A DNA stretch of 64,000 bases from Apteryx mantelli (lineage: Eukaryota > Chordata > Aves > Apterygiformes > Apterygidae). The position numbers and the translations under genes are program-made. The stretch is taken from assembly GCF_036417845.1 (NCBI RefSeq), contig NC_089981.1:24448001-24512000 (forward strand). Direction: 5' to 3'. The first letter of the stretch is position 1. Each line of letters starts with the position of its first letter. Positions 12,294 through 26,560 of the stretch are shown here, piece after piece. Below the pieces are notes generated by a model that ran no database searches, had not been told where the DNA came from, and worked only from the letters and a program-made list of their open reading frames with translations.

Positions 12294-13599
12294 CAGTGAG
12301 AATTGATGCTTTGACAGTTTTACTTGTTTTCTCTTTGTACTTATCTGACTTCCAAGGGATAACTATTGTGTCTTTTAGTATGACTGCAGTAACGTACAGG
12401 TGTAATTGTTCCACGTTGGTGCAATGTTCCACTGAACGTAGCTCATGGAGCAAGGAATGTTGCTTTGGTATTTAATGGGGTGGGGAAGATGATTTTAAAG
12501 GTTGTTTATACATTAATTGAAAAAAAAAACCAACAAAAAAGCCAGTTCCTTAGATTACAAATGTTGCAAAGTCGCCCGAAAGAACTGCTGCATAGGATTT
12601 GCAGATGTGGTTCTTAAGCACAAAGGCTAACCACATTAAATGCCTCCTTATCTCTCTATACCTGTCTCAGCTACTGCAATGTAACCCCTCCACTGTTATG
12701 ATCAGAATCACAGAGCAGAGTATGTGTGTTCACTGGCATGTTTCCCCTTGCTATTTCCCCAGATTGTTAAGACGTCTGTTTTTAAAAAGCAAACAGACAT
12801 CTCACCCAATGTCCTCTACAAAGCAAAGTGGCACTAAGCATGTATTAATGAACTATGTAATATAAATACTTTTTTTTTTTGGAGTGCCTTTCTCTTGGGT
12901 TTAATTTTCTGATTCTGCTTGGTTCCAGCTTTCATGTAAGTCTCTTTAATGGTTTCAAGGACTATTGCCTTGAGACTTCTGGCTGTACTAGATTGCAAGT
13001 GTGTCAGGTCACAGCAATTGGGTCAAATCTTTGTGGTCGAAGTCACAACATTCCTCTGAAGTCAGTTTAACTACGGTCAACTTCCATCAGTGGAACCAGT
13101 GGATCAGGGACCATTGTTTAATTATAAGGGCCTGGAATAAGTCCATCCCTTGGGAAAGAACAGGAAGCTAGCCAGTAAGACGAACATAGTCCAAGCACTT
13201 TTTAATGAGAGGAAAGGGAGGGAGGAAAGCAGAGACAAAGGTTATAAGCAGAGCTGGTTGAAAAATCAAGGAGGGGATGACCAGTGCTTCATCATTTTCT
13301 CTCTCTCCAAATACTATGAAATTTTCTGGTAAACTCTTTTAGAAAATTCCAGCTTTTTTCCCTCCATTATCTGTGAGAATAGCATTGTATTAAATCTGAT
13401 GAAAAATCTACTTAAAGGCAAGCAGTAGAAAATACTTGAGGGGTGAAAAAAATGCCACAAAAATCCTACCTGTCTCAACTGTGCACTGATATTTTATACA
13501 CATATACACACAATGTATTAATCAGGCAGCCTTACTTTAGCTCTGGTTCAGACTTAAGTACAGAATTTCTATCTAGGCTGCTGCTATGCATTAAAGTTT

Positions 13600-13640
13600 G
13601 TAGGTCAAATTCTGTCCTAGATGTTCCCATTGACTATAAA
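13600..13640. repeat. Degenerate palindromic repeat core
   Basis: AGGTCAAATTCTGTCCTAGA followed by TGTTCCCATTGACTATAAAA resembles one arm and the centre (CCCATTGACTTCAATGGG) of an old hairpin-forming, MITE-like repeat common in sauropsid genomes. The second arm is not preserved. Confidence 0.35.
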
Positions 13641-15284
13641 AGCAAACATCTATGGCAAGAATGTACCTCTAATCATTTCCAGATTTGAAACATAACCTAG
13701 AAAACTATTTCTAACTAGCAAAGCAAGTTAAGACAATTATGAGAAAAGACAACTGTCAATTCCACCTACATCTGGAAATGTGAGTCAGTCATTTACATTA
13801 GGGATGGCCTGATTAAGTCATTCCAGGTGTCAGCCAGCCTCATGAGTCATTATTTCTGTAACCTCATAAATGGGAGCTGTTAGAATTGCACCACTGTACA
13901 ACCAGTGCTTGTAATGCTGGCATTTGCATGTCCTAATGCTGTTGCATATGTGGTCCTCCAGTCTGGGTGGTCCTAACTTCTTATTCAGGAATTCTGGATT
14001 TTTGGAGATGTAGGAAATGGGCAGGGAGAAATAACTTTAGGAAACAGTTGTCATGGTTGTGGGGAAACTCTAGAAGGGGGATCCCTATAGGAATTCTTTC
14101 CTGAAGGATTTATCTAGAAGAACTGACAAGATCAGAGCCACAGCAAGACATTTTGACACCTACATACACCACTCTGTGGATGGTTCTTCCTCCTACCTCT
14201 GGTTCCTTACTCCCACTCTGCTGTGCTTTTCTTCTCTCCTCCCACCCTCCTTTTTCCCTACCACTTTTCTCCCAGTTCCCCCCAGTTTTTCATAGGCTCT
14301 TTGCAACTATTTTCACTGCCCACTTAGCCTCCTGTGCATCTGCAGCTCTTCTTCCTGGTGTGGTAACAGCAAATGACAGATCATTCACCTCCAGAGGGAT
14401 GACAAGAATGTGGGTCCCTTTCACCTTGCTTTGCTGTGCCTTTAGATGTTAAACAGGGTTGGACTTGTCCATGGTAGGGATAGAGAGGCCAAATTTGAGC
14501 CTTTCAAACACATCTAGTGCAAATGGGGCCAGTCAAGTGATGGCAAGGCCTGCAGATATTGCCTGGGGAACCACTGCCAATATATTACACAGTCTGCTTG
14601 ATCTCAGTTGCTGTCTTCAAGGGTAATGGTTGATTAAGAGAGTAGGAGTATGGTAGTCATTAGCTCTTGGGGCTTAACAGTAGTAAGAATTCTCCTTCAT
14701 ACCAGTACACTGATCAGCAGGCTAAGACACACCCTGATTTAATCACTATTAGATTCCCCCACCCACTCAAGGAGTACAGTTGAATGTGCAGGTGAAATGA
14801 TATAAATATAGTAATACAGTAGACCCAGTATTGCTGATGTTAAATCTGTCACAAAACTCTAGCTTTGGTGGCAAATAGACCAATTCCATGATTTGTTCTT
14901 GACTTATAAACTTTAAAGGGAAGCTTTCATATGAAGCAAAAGAAACTACACCAATTACTTGTGCCCATATTGGTGCAGAGTGAGCTAGCAAACTGAACAA
15001 AAGTGAGCCTTAGCTATTGCTCAGAGAAAGGGCTCACAGTAAAGAGGCAAGTGAATAGTAAGGGTGGAAAAACAAGGTGCTGTGCAATTGAGACAAACAC
15101 AGTGAACTTCACTCGAGCAGGAACAATCAGCGTGAACAGACAGGCTGGGAGACAATTGGCTAGACTGCAGTTCTACAGAATAGGATCTAAAGGGTTACAG
15201 GCAGACTAAACCTAAGTGAACAGTGTCATGAGAGAGAGAGAAATGCCACAGAGGACAGTATAAACAGGAGAGTGTGAGATGTGT

Positions 15285-15720
15285 GAAGTCACTCAGCTGT
15301 GCTCCAGAAAGGCTTCAGCTAGAATATTCTATTTGGTTTTGGGAGCCATATTTCAAGAATATTATGGACTAGCTGGAGAGAGTTTGAGCAGGAACAACAA
15401 GAATAGACAGTGACCTAACGCTAGAAAACAAGGAAAAGCTTGAGCAAATTAGAATTGTGTAACAAAAAGCCCTGAAGACTGCAGGGAGGGATAAGGAGAC
15501 TGTAATAGCCTATCAGTGCAAAATGATGAAGTGAATGTGTTCTTTATACTTGTAGCAAGGACAACAAGTAATGGGTCTCAAGGGAAGAATGCTAGCAAGG
15601 CTGTCCAAGGATACAATAGTAATTACATTCAGGGAAATATTTTCTTGGAAAGAATGAAAACCCTTGTACTGCTGTTTAGGGGCTAGTAAAGCTATTAGGC
15701 TGCAATCCTTGATCATGATG
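15285..15720 (+). repeat. Ancient CR1/L3-like LINE 3' region
   Basis: Sense-orientation remnant. GGTTTTGGGAGCCATATTTC followed by AAGAATATTATGGACTAGCT and GGAGAGAGTTTGAGCAGGAA, CAACAAGAATAGACAG parallels the CR1 3' ORF2/UTR order (GTTCTGGGCACCACA.., AAGATGTGGACAAATTGGAG, AGAGTCCAGAGGAGAGCAAC, AAGAATGAT). Further on, GGACAACAAGTAATGGGTCT matches the AGGACAAGAAGTAATGGGCT motif. Heavily mutated, with no coding capacity. Confidence 0.65.
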
Positions 15721-15784
15721 GATTCTGTACATTCTGACCTAAAGGACTTGACCACAACCTGCATGCCACCACAACTCTAAGAGC

Positions 15785-15910
15785 TGGACATGCCCTCTCA
15801 GATCTGATTCTGAAGATATATATACGCTTATGTAACTTTACTAAAGGAAGTGTTCCTATTGACTTTAGTGCAAGTACTCAAGGAAAATTGCATCAGTGAG
15901 TTTACTGGGT
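15785..15910. repeat. Degenerate palindromic MITE-like repeat
   Basis: CTGATTCTGAAGATATATAT, ACGCTTATGTAACTTTACT, then TTCCTATTGACTTTAGTGCA, then a right arm ending TTTACTGGGTCAGGGCC. This is the layout of a sauropsid hairpin element (CTGATTCTGCAAAGACTTAC, GCATGAGTAACTTTACT, CCCATTGACTTCAATGGG, then the reverse complement of the left arm). It lies just downstream of the CR1 remnant. Confidence 0.5.
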
Positions 15911-18900
15911 CAGGGCCAGCAGCAGTGTAATGGAATTATTTGCTTCCAATGGTAGCCACATTTACATTCCTGTTCTGAATTAAAACATAGTCAATAAATA
16001 CAAAGAAGAAAGATGCAGGGGATGAGAACAAAGAAAATGAAAGAGAAGTGAACGGCAGAGTAAAGACTGCAAAATAAATATTCAAGTAAGTATTTCAGCA
16101 TGTGCTCTAAAGATGAATTGGTTGAACTCTAATTGGTATGTATGTTTCAGTGTGAATAAACAAAAACAATGTTTAGCAAGAGTAAACACAGTAGAGAAGG
16201 GGATGCACGAGAAGGCATTAATTAGAATCCAAGAGGAAAAAAAATAACTAAAGCAAGACTGTGGGAATTTAAATATATAAGGTGCAAGACGAAAAGAGAA
16301 ATTTGTTAGAGGAAATAAATGCATATGTAAGAGACTGATGTACATGCATGATATGCAATTATACATATTATGTTGTTTAAGTTGCAGCTTTGGAAAATGC
16401 TAGTCAGAAATTAGCATATTCACATTCTGGTAACAACACAGGCAATGTTTCTGCATCACAACCTAATGACAAAGCATGGTTCTTGGCATGGTTGCCAAGA
16501 AATTGCTAAACAAAGCATAAAGACCTAAGGATGGTGAAATACATCAGCAAAAATCATGGCCAGCTGTCCTGCATAGTGCTTTATCGTGCCTATAGAAAAT
16601 AAATCTTTGAGAATTGTACAAACAGAAAAAGGGGCAAAACAAATCGACCATCACAGCAAGCCAAGTGCTACTGTAACTGTAGTACTCAAGAGTTTTCTCA
16701 CTTTCTCACAGCTAAGAAAGGACCCCAAGTACCAGAGACAGGAGCTGAAGGGATGCAGGATACAAAAAGTATGCAGAAAATAAACTTATGGGAAGGTTTC
16801 TCCATAATTCCACTAGGATGGAGAGATAGCGGCTATATGAAGGCTGACAACAACCTTGGGAATGTGCTCCCTAACTGGAGATTCTATGAATTTGCAGAGA
16901 CAGGGCCAGACCATGGCAAACATCAATAGAAACAAGAAACTTGAAAGAAAACCATGCAAAGCAGCTCAGCAGCCTAGCAAAATAAAAATTTTGATCAAAT
17001 TTTCAGATGTATTTATGTGAATTGGCCCCACAAGAAGCTTTCAAAAACATCAACCTATGTTTTCAGTTTCCTTTCTAGAAAGGCAGTTGTTATAGAGTGT
17101 TAAGTCAGGTAATTCCTATTTACATGGTATGTATGCATAGTTAATAATCAGAACAAAAAGAGGAGGAAAAATAATTTTAAAAAATCATCAGCAACAAGCT
17201 AAAAAAAGATGCGTGTGAAGAGAGGCTTGTTACCAAACCAAAGTAGGCTTTGCTTTAATGTTTGCTAAAGTACACCTTTCCAGGTTGATCCTTCCTGTAA
17301 CTGTGAGGACAAGGATGCCCAGGCAAATCAAGTATTCACAGGAGTGTTCCCAGTTTTTAGGGAGTATGGATTGTGCTTTGGACAGGGTAAGCACCAACCC
17401 TTTAAAGTTCCACTTCCTGTTGCACAAATGAATGTGCAAAATGCTAATGCAAATATAGGTGCTTTGCCTTTTTGTTTCTGACTTCATCTGCTTAATACAG
17501 TAAACCACACCAGAAGCTATTTGAATAATGTACTTTTAGTGAGTTTGCAGAAATTTGCATATGGATATCAGCCTGTGAGTTTCAGAGAAGTGGATCTATG
17601 CTGGGGGGAAACCTGGGAGGGTGGAAAGGAGAAGAGGGAAATGAAGACATCAGGGAAGTAAACAATGGAAGGAGCAACTCGAACAGATGAGGGAAAACTC
17701 ACAGCAGCCTTGCTCAATTAAGACCACTGGCAGTGCTTACATAGTACATTGTATATAGCAGGCGAGAGGAGGTTGACACCAGGTTCAAGTACTCCTGGTC
17801 CTTCACTACTCTGTTCCCGCAGCACAGCATGCCATTTGGAAGCTGTGCCAACACAACTCTTTGTGGGCCTCACAGTGAATCAGATTGAGCTCGCTTAAAA
17901 AGAACATACTTTTGCCTGGTCATTTTTCAGCAAAATCAGTTCACTAATATGGTACACAACATGACACACCAACAGCTGAGCCAGTACAACCTGAAGGAGT
18001 AGCGTATTCTGTGACAAGGTCAGAAACAAGAGATGGGCTACAGAAGGATGCTGACAATATCTTAAACCACTGGTTCTGCTGAAAATAATGTATTGCAAAA
18101 CCACAGACATAGTTCATGCTGAAAGAAAACATGGGAATGTTTCCAGTGCAAAAAAAGTGCATCAGGAAAGGCATTATACAGATAAGGTAGACAAAATCAT
18201 AATGGAAGAATTTGATTGAAACTGACTTGTACATGAGCACGGACAAATAAGTACTATCGAAAGTAGAAGGATTAGAAAATTAAAAGTACAACCACTGCAT
18301 TGGAAAGGCTTGAAATAAAATCTACTGCTGTTTTGCTCCGACCAACCTAGTATTTTTCATTCATTAGATCTTAATATATTATACTTGCAGAATTTAAGAA
18401 CAGAATTTTCAAAAATTCACAAATCTGTTTCTGTTGATACCAGCAGCTGACTTCAGTAAGCTAACCCTTAGCATTAAGCTAAGCCCCAATTTTCTAAATA
18501 TTCCACTCTACAAGCTATGCTAAAATAATCTTTATGCAAATTTATTGTATGTATGACAGACTTGAAATGAGGTAATTTCATGTCACTAGCCATGCATTCT
18601 TTTATAGATAAGTGCAATTTTTACCAAAAAAAAACCAGCCCTTCACCTTGTTTTCTTTTTGGACTGTTTTCATTATCTCCTATTTATATCAGCTTGTTCA
18701 GTGCTTTAGGCAAATTTTGTCAACACAAAGAGGAAGTACATTCAAAACCAAGAATCTCTTTTGCATAAGACATGCAATTTGTATTTTGAGAATTACAAAC
18801 CTTAGGAAAATAGTTTCGATCTGTTTTGTTTCTAAAATAAAACAAAACTTCAAATACAGTTTCATTTGCGATAACATTATGAACTTAATGCATTGTGCAA

Positions 18901-21900
18901 AAATGCTAATGGCAAAATTTACATTTTCTGTTCCAATTTTTTCCTTGATAAGACTGAACCCCTCACACACTGCAGGGAAGTCTGCACTTTTTTCTTTTTT
19001 TTTTCTTGTGGATAATATTGATTTTTAATTCACAGTTGCAGCAAATCATAGCCAATTTGTTCTTTGGCACTCTTCTTCAGACTACTTATCAGATGAGTTC
19101 AGACTAGATCCAAATGAATGAGGAGATTATAAAACTGCAAGGCACAGAAGAAAGCATTTGAAGGTGGCATATGGATGAAAATGGTTGACCTGGGGTTGTT
19201 AAGGATGGCTTTAGTGTACAGCAAGCAGAAGGAGAGACCTGACTTGGTCTTATACCTTTGGGATACTCAAGAACCTCTCTGCCTGCAGTGCTAGTCCGAT
19301 GTCTTTGGAATCCCTGCAGGTGGACCAGAGGCCTGTGTTGGCAGGCACAGGGATTCCACATCTGCCAAAATCACTCTGCTTTAAAAGCCTCTGCTCCTTC
19401 CCCTTGCATGCATGTTTTTCCTTTGCCTATAACAGCTCTGCTGGCAGGGGTACTCACCGCAATATCCAGTTAATAGCAAGAGGTAAGTCTTCAGAATTCT
19501 GGGCTTGACAGAGGTTAACATGTTGTAGGAGAGAAATGGAATAACAGATGCTTCCCTTAACCTGATGGTTATACATTTTCAAAGTTTTTTCCTGCTTGCA
19601 GTGTCTGTTTTTTATTGAGAATGAAAGTTGAAGGAACGAACAAGAGTATCTATAAAAAAACTGTCTTCTCTGAAGGTTTGCTCCAAAGCTGACTGAATTA
19701 GTTTGTAAACTGTAAGTGAATTTCACTCTTCTCAGGTGGCTGCAAATGAGCTATATATAACTAAAGCTTTCCTTTCTGAGACAGTAGGCAGTCATTTTCT
19801 TTGTCTGCATTTCATCTAGACCTGCTTAAATTATGGTCAAGCCTGCCAACAAAACTGTTAGGCCATACGTGCCCCCTGGCTACTCTAGAAATACCTTTTC
19901 AGCAGCCAGACCTTCTCAGTTATGTTAAATTGGCCTTTGCCTTGCCCACTGTAACCTTGTGCTGAAAAGAACAATTACAGAGTAAACTTGCTATGACAAA
20001 AGATGATTTTTCTTTCTTTTACATTTCTATAGTGCATGATTTTTTTCCCCATACCTGTAGATCCAAGGTGCTATGATAGAAAAAGAAAAATAACACTATA
20101 TCAATCCAGTTTTTATAGATGGAACCCTACAGAGAAGTGGATAGAAGCAGTTTCAGTAGAGATGCCATTGCTTCTGGGAGTGCAAGGCCCTGTCTTATCA
20201 TAGTAGCTATGTACAGACAGATCTCAAATAGATGGTGCTATGCAGAGACAAGTTCTATAGTGCTCTAATATACTGCAACTATAATGGGATGGCTACCTTA
20301 CTGTTAAACTTGCCATAAATATCTCCACACACACGCTTGTATCTAGACAGTGGGGTACCTAATGGGTTACAGATAAAATGGGTAATGAATTCTCTATTTA
20401 TCATGAAAAGAGGTTAAAAAAAATCCCTTTACTACAAGTTACACATTGTCATCAAGATATAGCAAAATGCACCTGCTAGTTAAATAAAACTAGGAATATG
20501 TTTTCACCGCGTACTTTATGGTACTGTCACAGGATTCCTCAGGCAAGCAAATACAAGCTTAGATCAGCCATCCTGACAAGTGAGCTTCTTATTCTGGGAA
20601 GTTAAAAGATTTCATAGCTGATGCTAGATTCCTGAGCCATCTCCTCAGAGGTTATGTCACAGTGTGGGCCTATGCAGGAAACAAGAGCTAGGAATAGCAC
20701 TTCAGTTAGTTACTCTTTTGTCATAGTTGCTCGTGTTTGAAATTTAACAGAATTGCTATTAATATTACTGATCTAACTTTGGATCAGAACTCTAACTGGA
20801 GTAAATCTTCTAAAGTTACAAGGGTGCAAAGCTACATACTTGAGGATTTGACACTGCTGCCTACCTTGGTTTAAAAAAATCAAAACATGTAGATGAACAC
20901 GTAACTTTTAACTAATTATGGAAAGCAAGTGTAGAAAAGTTTAAAAAGCCATTCCCTCATTTGCTACAAATCTCACGAAAACTGTTAAAAACTAGAACTC
21001 TCTAGATTTTTTAGCTACAGCAGTGCAAAGTTAAAATGTAACCGTAGAAACACATAACATCTTTTATTACTATCAGTATTTTGTGTCTTTACTCCACCTT
21101 GTTTATGATTGTGATATACATGAAATAAACATATATAGTGTAGAATGCTGACTAATATTCAATATAAAACTGAAGCAGGCAACATCTGGGGTAATACTAA
21201 TTACCAGACACATAGGCACTTTAGTTCCCTGATGATCTCAAAAAACCTATTTTGAAGATGATAGATCTTCTAGTGCTTCAAGAACATATGCCTGTGCCTA
21301 ATTTTATTTACGTGAACAGTTCCATTGAGCTATCTATCAGAATTAAAAGAATTCAAAAAGTCCAGAGGTTCAAAGAATTTGTCCAAGACAAAGATGACTT
21401 TCCCCTTTATTATTTTTTATTGATTTTTTTTTTCTTGGATAAGAACAGAAAAAGATGCTCAGTAAGAAAATGAACGGCTACTAAAGAATAACATGTTTCT
21501 GTGTTGTTCATTTAACCAGTCTCTGGCCTGTCAAAATTCCTGGCTCTGTTCCCTGGGATTCTGTCTGAATGCAGTCTTCACAGTCATTTGACTGCCTTTT
21601 ATCAGAAACCTTCAAATAAAGAGGGCTTTTTCTGCCTTACTTTTGTCACCTAACATTCAGATAACCAAGTCTGTTTTGAATGCAATCTTATAAAATAAAA
21701 ATGGCATGAAAATTTCACAATAGCAAATATAAAAATAGACATAGACCTGAAGCCACCAGCTGTGCGCCAAGATGATGCTGGTGGGAATTGTCTCCATGGG
21801 ATGAGGGGGAGAAGGGGAGAGAACAGTATACCTATGAAAGAGGAGAACTGAGTAGCACAGCGTACTGTTAGCAACTGTCCATGTCCTAAACTGATGGGGC

Positions 21901-23354
21901 TGGTAGAAGAATACCCTCAGAGTAGAAGCCTACGATGTAGGAGTGTAGAAGGCATGGTGCGCCTTTATACATCCCTGTCTCAGGAACAGCTGTGTAGTAG
22001 ACAATTACCAGACTCCAATATAGTCTGTAATAATTCTGCAGTATGCTAATATCATGCCTAAACAGCAGCCAAGGATCAGTCAGATACAAGAGCCTATGAA
22101 GACCCAGAAGCTTAGTCCTAGTGCAAGCTAAAATGTTGTCTAAGCAGGGGAGAGTGCAATAGTAGAACATTGCTGAGATCTAATGCAGAACAGGATAAAT
22201 ACAGTAAGTCAGCTACTATTCATACAAGAAAAAAAGTCATTTCAATGAGTGAACAGAAAAAAACTGATGAAAGGTATGTATCTGTAGGACATGAAAAGTG
22301 ATATAGAACATAGACAAAGAACAGCAATAAATACCTTGTGAAATTCCTGATTTGGGAAATCTGGAAGTATTGCACATATTTCATTAATCAAAAGGAGGAA
22401 AGAGTAGCAATGACTATATCACTGCTGATTACTCATAGGTGATGAAGGGAAGAGAAAATGTGGAGTAAGTAATGATCCCTTCTCGGCTGGATAACAAGCA
22501 TCCCTTTCAAAAGCCTGAAATAAGAAGACAGAATCTGCATTTCTCTCCTAGGTAGAGAAAAAAGTTCTAAAGGCTAGGGGTAAAAATCAGCAATGCACAC
22601 CACCCTTGCAGTGCCTGTATAAATAATTTCTGTAGTATAGCTGGTGATCCTACCTGCCAGCTGTCTTCTGCGACAGGCATAACTGTTCATCTGCAGCCTT
22701 AAAGTTGCACTGATGTTCCTGTTGTTAACAGAGTATTTGCTGTTGCTCCCATTTCCTATTGGGAAGGGAGAGATGTTACCAAATTATCTGGCACACCTAT
22801 CCCCACGGACCTATGACAATAAAAGTAAACATTGCTAGTGCCTAATGATATCAATGGTTGTTCTCCAGGATGAAAATGAGCCCTGTCAAGCAAATGGATA
22901 TGCAAATAATAGACATTTCTCTGCACCAGTAATGGGGCAAGTAGTCATCAGAAACAGACAACTGGCAGGAATGGACTTCAGATGTGAGTATATTTTCTAA
23001 ATTAAGCTTTCAATAATTGCAGTAACACAGATGCTGAGTAACTGCATCTAACTAACTATTCATTCTCCTTGCAAAGTCATGTGCCTAACACGTTTTCCCC
23101 AGCTATAAAAATCTTGTAACTAACTTTCAGAGCACAAATGTGCAGTCCAAGTGCTCTCTTAATGATTAGATTTTCAAACAAATCCTGTCCAGTTATATAT
23201 TCACAAATAGCTTCAAATTTTGGTGCATAGCATGTCAGCCTTAATATTGTAATCATTTAAGGGATTTATTCTATATTTAGAACACAGATGTTGCATCATT
23301 GTGCTAGGTAACTTGCACGTGGGGTTTGCTTGACATATAACAGACCTCATTTGG

Positions 23355-23415
23355 TAGAAATTTTGGCAGCTCGATTGACTGCTGTGGAGCTAAGCCACTT
23401 TAAACCAGACAAAGA
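23355..23415. repeat. Degenerate palindromic repeat arm
   Basis: GATTGACTGCTGTGGAGCTA then AGCCACTTTAAACCAGAC resembles the arm CATTGACTTCAATGGAGCTA, TGCCGATTTACACCAGC of the same general class of hairpin repeats. Only one arm is visible. Confidence 0.35.
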
Positions 23416-25074
23416 TATGTCCCAGCTTTTCAACTTTTTCATGATCCACAGTCATTTATTTCTTCAAATGTTTTTTATCCTTCAGTATCAAAATAAGTGG
23501 TCTGATTTCTATTTTTTTTTATATTGGGCTTTAGGCTTTTTGGCGTAAGTTGATTTACATCATAAATATTTGGTGCCCTTGATATAGATTTTGCTATTTT
23601 CCTAGGCTTTAAATTCACCTTTCTTCTTCAACCCTGAATTCTTTGTGTTTTGTTTTCAGAACCTTTAGAAAATGTATCTCTGACACAATCCTTTGTGTTT
23701 GATTAGAATATAAAATGACATAAAACCAGTCAGATATCCAAATTCTATCTGCTCAAGAAAACAACAGACTTTGTTTCGCTCATGGTGACCTCTGTAATTA
23801 CTTTGGATTGCTTTAAAATTTCCTTTATATGTCTGTATGTGTCACTAATTTTAACTATCTTTCTCTTAATGCTGAACTTTCTTTTAATGCTTAGCCCCAT
23901 ACTAGGAATCATGTTAAATTCCATTACAACACAGTCACAAAAAGTCCTTTATCTTCAATCTTTGTTATAACAGTGAAAGTTGCTTGAAGAAGAAAAACTT
24001 GAAACTAAGCAGAAACTTAGTCAAGTAATGGTCTCTGAGAGCTTAACCAAACTGTAACGTATGGTGTTGAAGACACTGATCATTTTTGTCCAAATCTGAC
24101 TAGTTGTTTTGTTAGAAAGCAGTAGGTGCTCAGACTGTGACAGTTGGAGCCTAAGGACAATTTCATCTTTAATGTGGAACTGAGTGGTTTCCTCAGCCTA
24201 ATCTACAATCATGGAGCAATACTGGGCCTGAGGCCGAATTCTCCATGCACCATGTATATAGATCCTGAGCAAGATCATCCCAGTCACTTCTGGACCATTC
24301 TTTTGCAGGTCTCTTCTCTGCTGAATTTCTGTATGTTTCATCTTCCTAAGCACTGTTTAAATGGACATATTCCGTCAGCCAAACCTTTTTTGCATGTTCT
24401 TCCTGCTGCTTAAAGCAGATACCTTTATTATTAACATATTACTGTTATTATAGACAGTACCATTACCTTTTCTAGAGAGTTCTAGGAATAAGGCTTGCAG
24501 GTCATTCTGACCAGTCATTGCAGCTGTGTGTCTGTCTTCCTTTCTAATAGTTTTCCAGCTTTCACATCAAACTTTTAAGAGAGAAATAACACTTGAGTAT
24601 GAAGATTCATAACTGGTCACTATCTTACAGATGTTTGAGACTGAAAGTTTTGTAAAGTGGTAAATGCAATTGCTATACTGCTAATTCATGACACCATTTA
24701 TTCTGTTAATTTATTCTGTCTATGTCTGTTACCATGTGGCTGGTAATGGTTATGTCCATATCCATGTTTGTTCACAGTGAAGTTTCATGGCAATGGGAAA
24801 TGCAAGGCAGAGGAAGCATCTCTGTATGATACCAACAACAGTTAAGCATTCATCCACTCTGTGTTTCCATTCAAAGCACACACAGTGTCTTCAGATAAAA
24901 TCCGAAAGTTGTTAGCTCTGTCTGAATACCACAACTTTGTACAGTGTTCTAGAGCATCCCTACCTTTGATACTGACTCATCCTGCCTCCCCTCTTCAGCA
25001 GCAAATCTGGGGGCCTAGCATCCAAGTGCATTTATCATCACAGCTACAAAGGAGGCCAGTGCTATTATTCTATT

Positions 25075-25200
25075 TACAATTTAAGAACCTGGGGCACAAA
25101 TAAGAACAATGACTCACCAGAGGTCACAGGAAGTCTGTGGGAGAACTGGGAGGTGAACTCCGGTCATTCAAGCCCAGGGTTAGAGATCTGAACTTGCCTC
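25075..25200 (+). repeat. MIR/L2-like SINE fragment
   Basis: AATGACTCACCAGAGGTCAC then AGGAAGTCTGTGGGAGAACT, GGGAGGTGAACTCCGGTCAT matches, in order, the ancient element TGACTTGCCCAAGGTCACAC, AGGAAGTCTGTGGCAGAGC, AGGAATTGAACCCAGGTCTC. This is the better preserved of the two copies in this orientation. No coding role is suggested. Confidence 0.65.
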
Positions 25201-26184
25201 TTTGATAGAGTACTGAAAGTATTTTCATAAACTCAGAACAGGAATTTTGGTGCCCTCTTCTATAATTTCTTATGAGATTGCAAATCTTGGAGATATATCA
25301 AGTTAAACTCCAGCCTATTTTTCTGTTTCCTTTTTTTTCTCAGCTTTGACAGCTACTCCTTATTACTGAAGGGAGAAAACTTCCTTGACATATTTGCAGT
25401 TGCTTACTTACCTTTGCTTGCCATTTCAGTTTTATAATTATATTTCTGTAATTTTTTTCTGAGCTTTTCCTTGTCCTGTATTTTATAGAAAAGTTAGATT
25501 GCATTGATATATTAATATTTGATGGTTGATATAATTCAGTTCTTCCCATCAAACTACATTCACTAGGTTTTAATTTCCATATATCACTGCCTATATTGGT
25601 GAATATTAAATATTATCCTATTTTCCTTTTTTAAGTATTTGCCTAGATTTGTTTTTAACAGAAGTCCACACACAGACATGTTTTCAAGGGGAAACATGGG
25701 CTAATCTATCAGCCTTTTTTTTAAGAAAATGCTCTTATGCTCTCAACCCTGTCACCAGTGTTTTGAGAGTGCTAAATTACTAATTCTGGAAAGACCACTG
25801 TTTTATAGGTAGCATAAAGACATGCATCTGCTGTTAAGCATAATCTAGAACACCGTTTAAAAACTGTACACCAAGGCCCTTAATATTGAAAAGACTCTGG
25901 AAAGACCATGTAACTCAGTTATTGAAAAGATGTTTGGTCAAATCCCCAGCTGCACCAAAGAACCATTTTACGACTCAGTTTATAGCCAATAAGTAACTGA
26001 GTAGTATTTTGGTTTTGTTGCATCAAGAGAAGTCATTGAATCACCCTCCCTTTAGAATATCAACTCTCTTGTATTCAGAAATTAGATGATCTTCTTCAGC
26101 TATTTTGTTCCTTTTCTTTTCTAGATGAAAATGTAAGACATTAATGAACAATTCTATTGCTGCTATTTATCTGCTTGTAATAAA

Positions 26185-26560
26185 GCAGCATGTCCCATTA
26201 AGGACCAGTTAGCCCATGGACAGCTGGCTCTGCCCAAGTATCAGGCACACATGCCTGTAGCCAATTAAGATTAAATGGGTGCAGCTGAAAGTGGGGACAG
26301 TAGGTAAAGAGTTCTTCAGGAGAGAGAGGGGAAAAAAGAAAAAGGAGCTAGAAACTCCTGTGAGGAGTGAAGGGGAGGTCTACGGAAGTAGCCTTAGGGA
26401 CAGTATTCCTGTACTATGTATGGGAAAAACAGCAAGTAGGTGATACTAAGGGTTTTTTTTATCTTTGCAGATGCTTCTGGGATTGTGAGAGGAGTTGGCC
26501 TGGCTCTTATTACTACAGAATAAAGGTGATTGGGAGAGTAGTGAGAAGCAGTGTTGCTTA
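26185..26560 (+). other. Uncharacterised moderately GC-rich block
   Basis: This stretch differs from its AT-rich surroundings. It begins around GCATGTCCCATTAAGGACCA, contains ATGGACAGCTGGCTCTGCCC, a purine-rich part (GGAGAGAGAGGGGAAAAAAG) and a pyrimidine tract plus CAG (TTTTTTTTATCTTTGCAG at about 26453-26470). It could be an old LTR or DNA transposon fragment, a regulatory element, or an exon of a non-coding RNA. I cannot assign it. Confidence 0.25.

Noticed and set aside
12261..12300. Splice acceptor made of T33 plus CAG
   Set aside because: No conserved coding sequence follows, and homopolymer plus CAG is expected by chance.
14153..14452. 99-codon hydrophobic plus-strand frame in the intergenic region
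   Set aside because: It starts at a TTG rather than ATG, is pyrimidine-rich by composition, and has no recognisable domain or splice partner.
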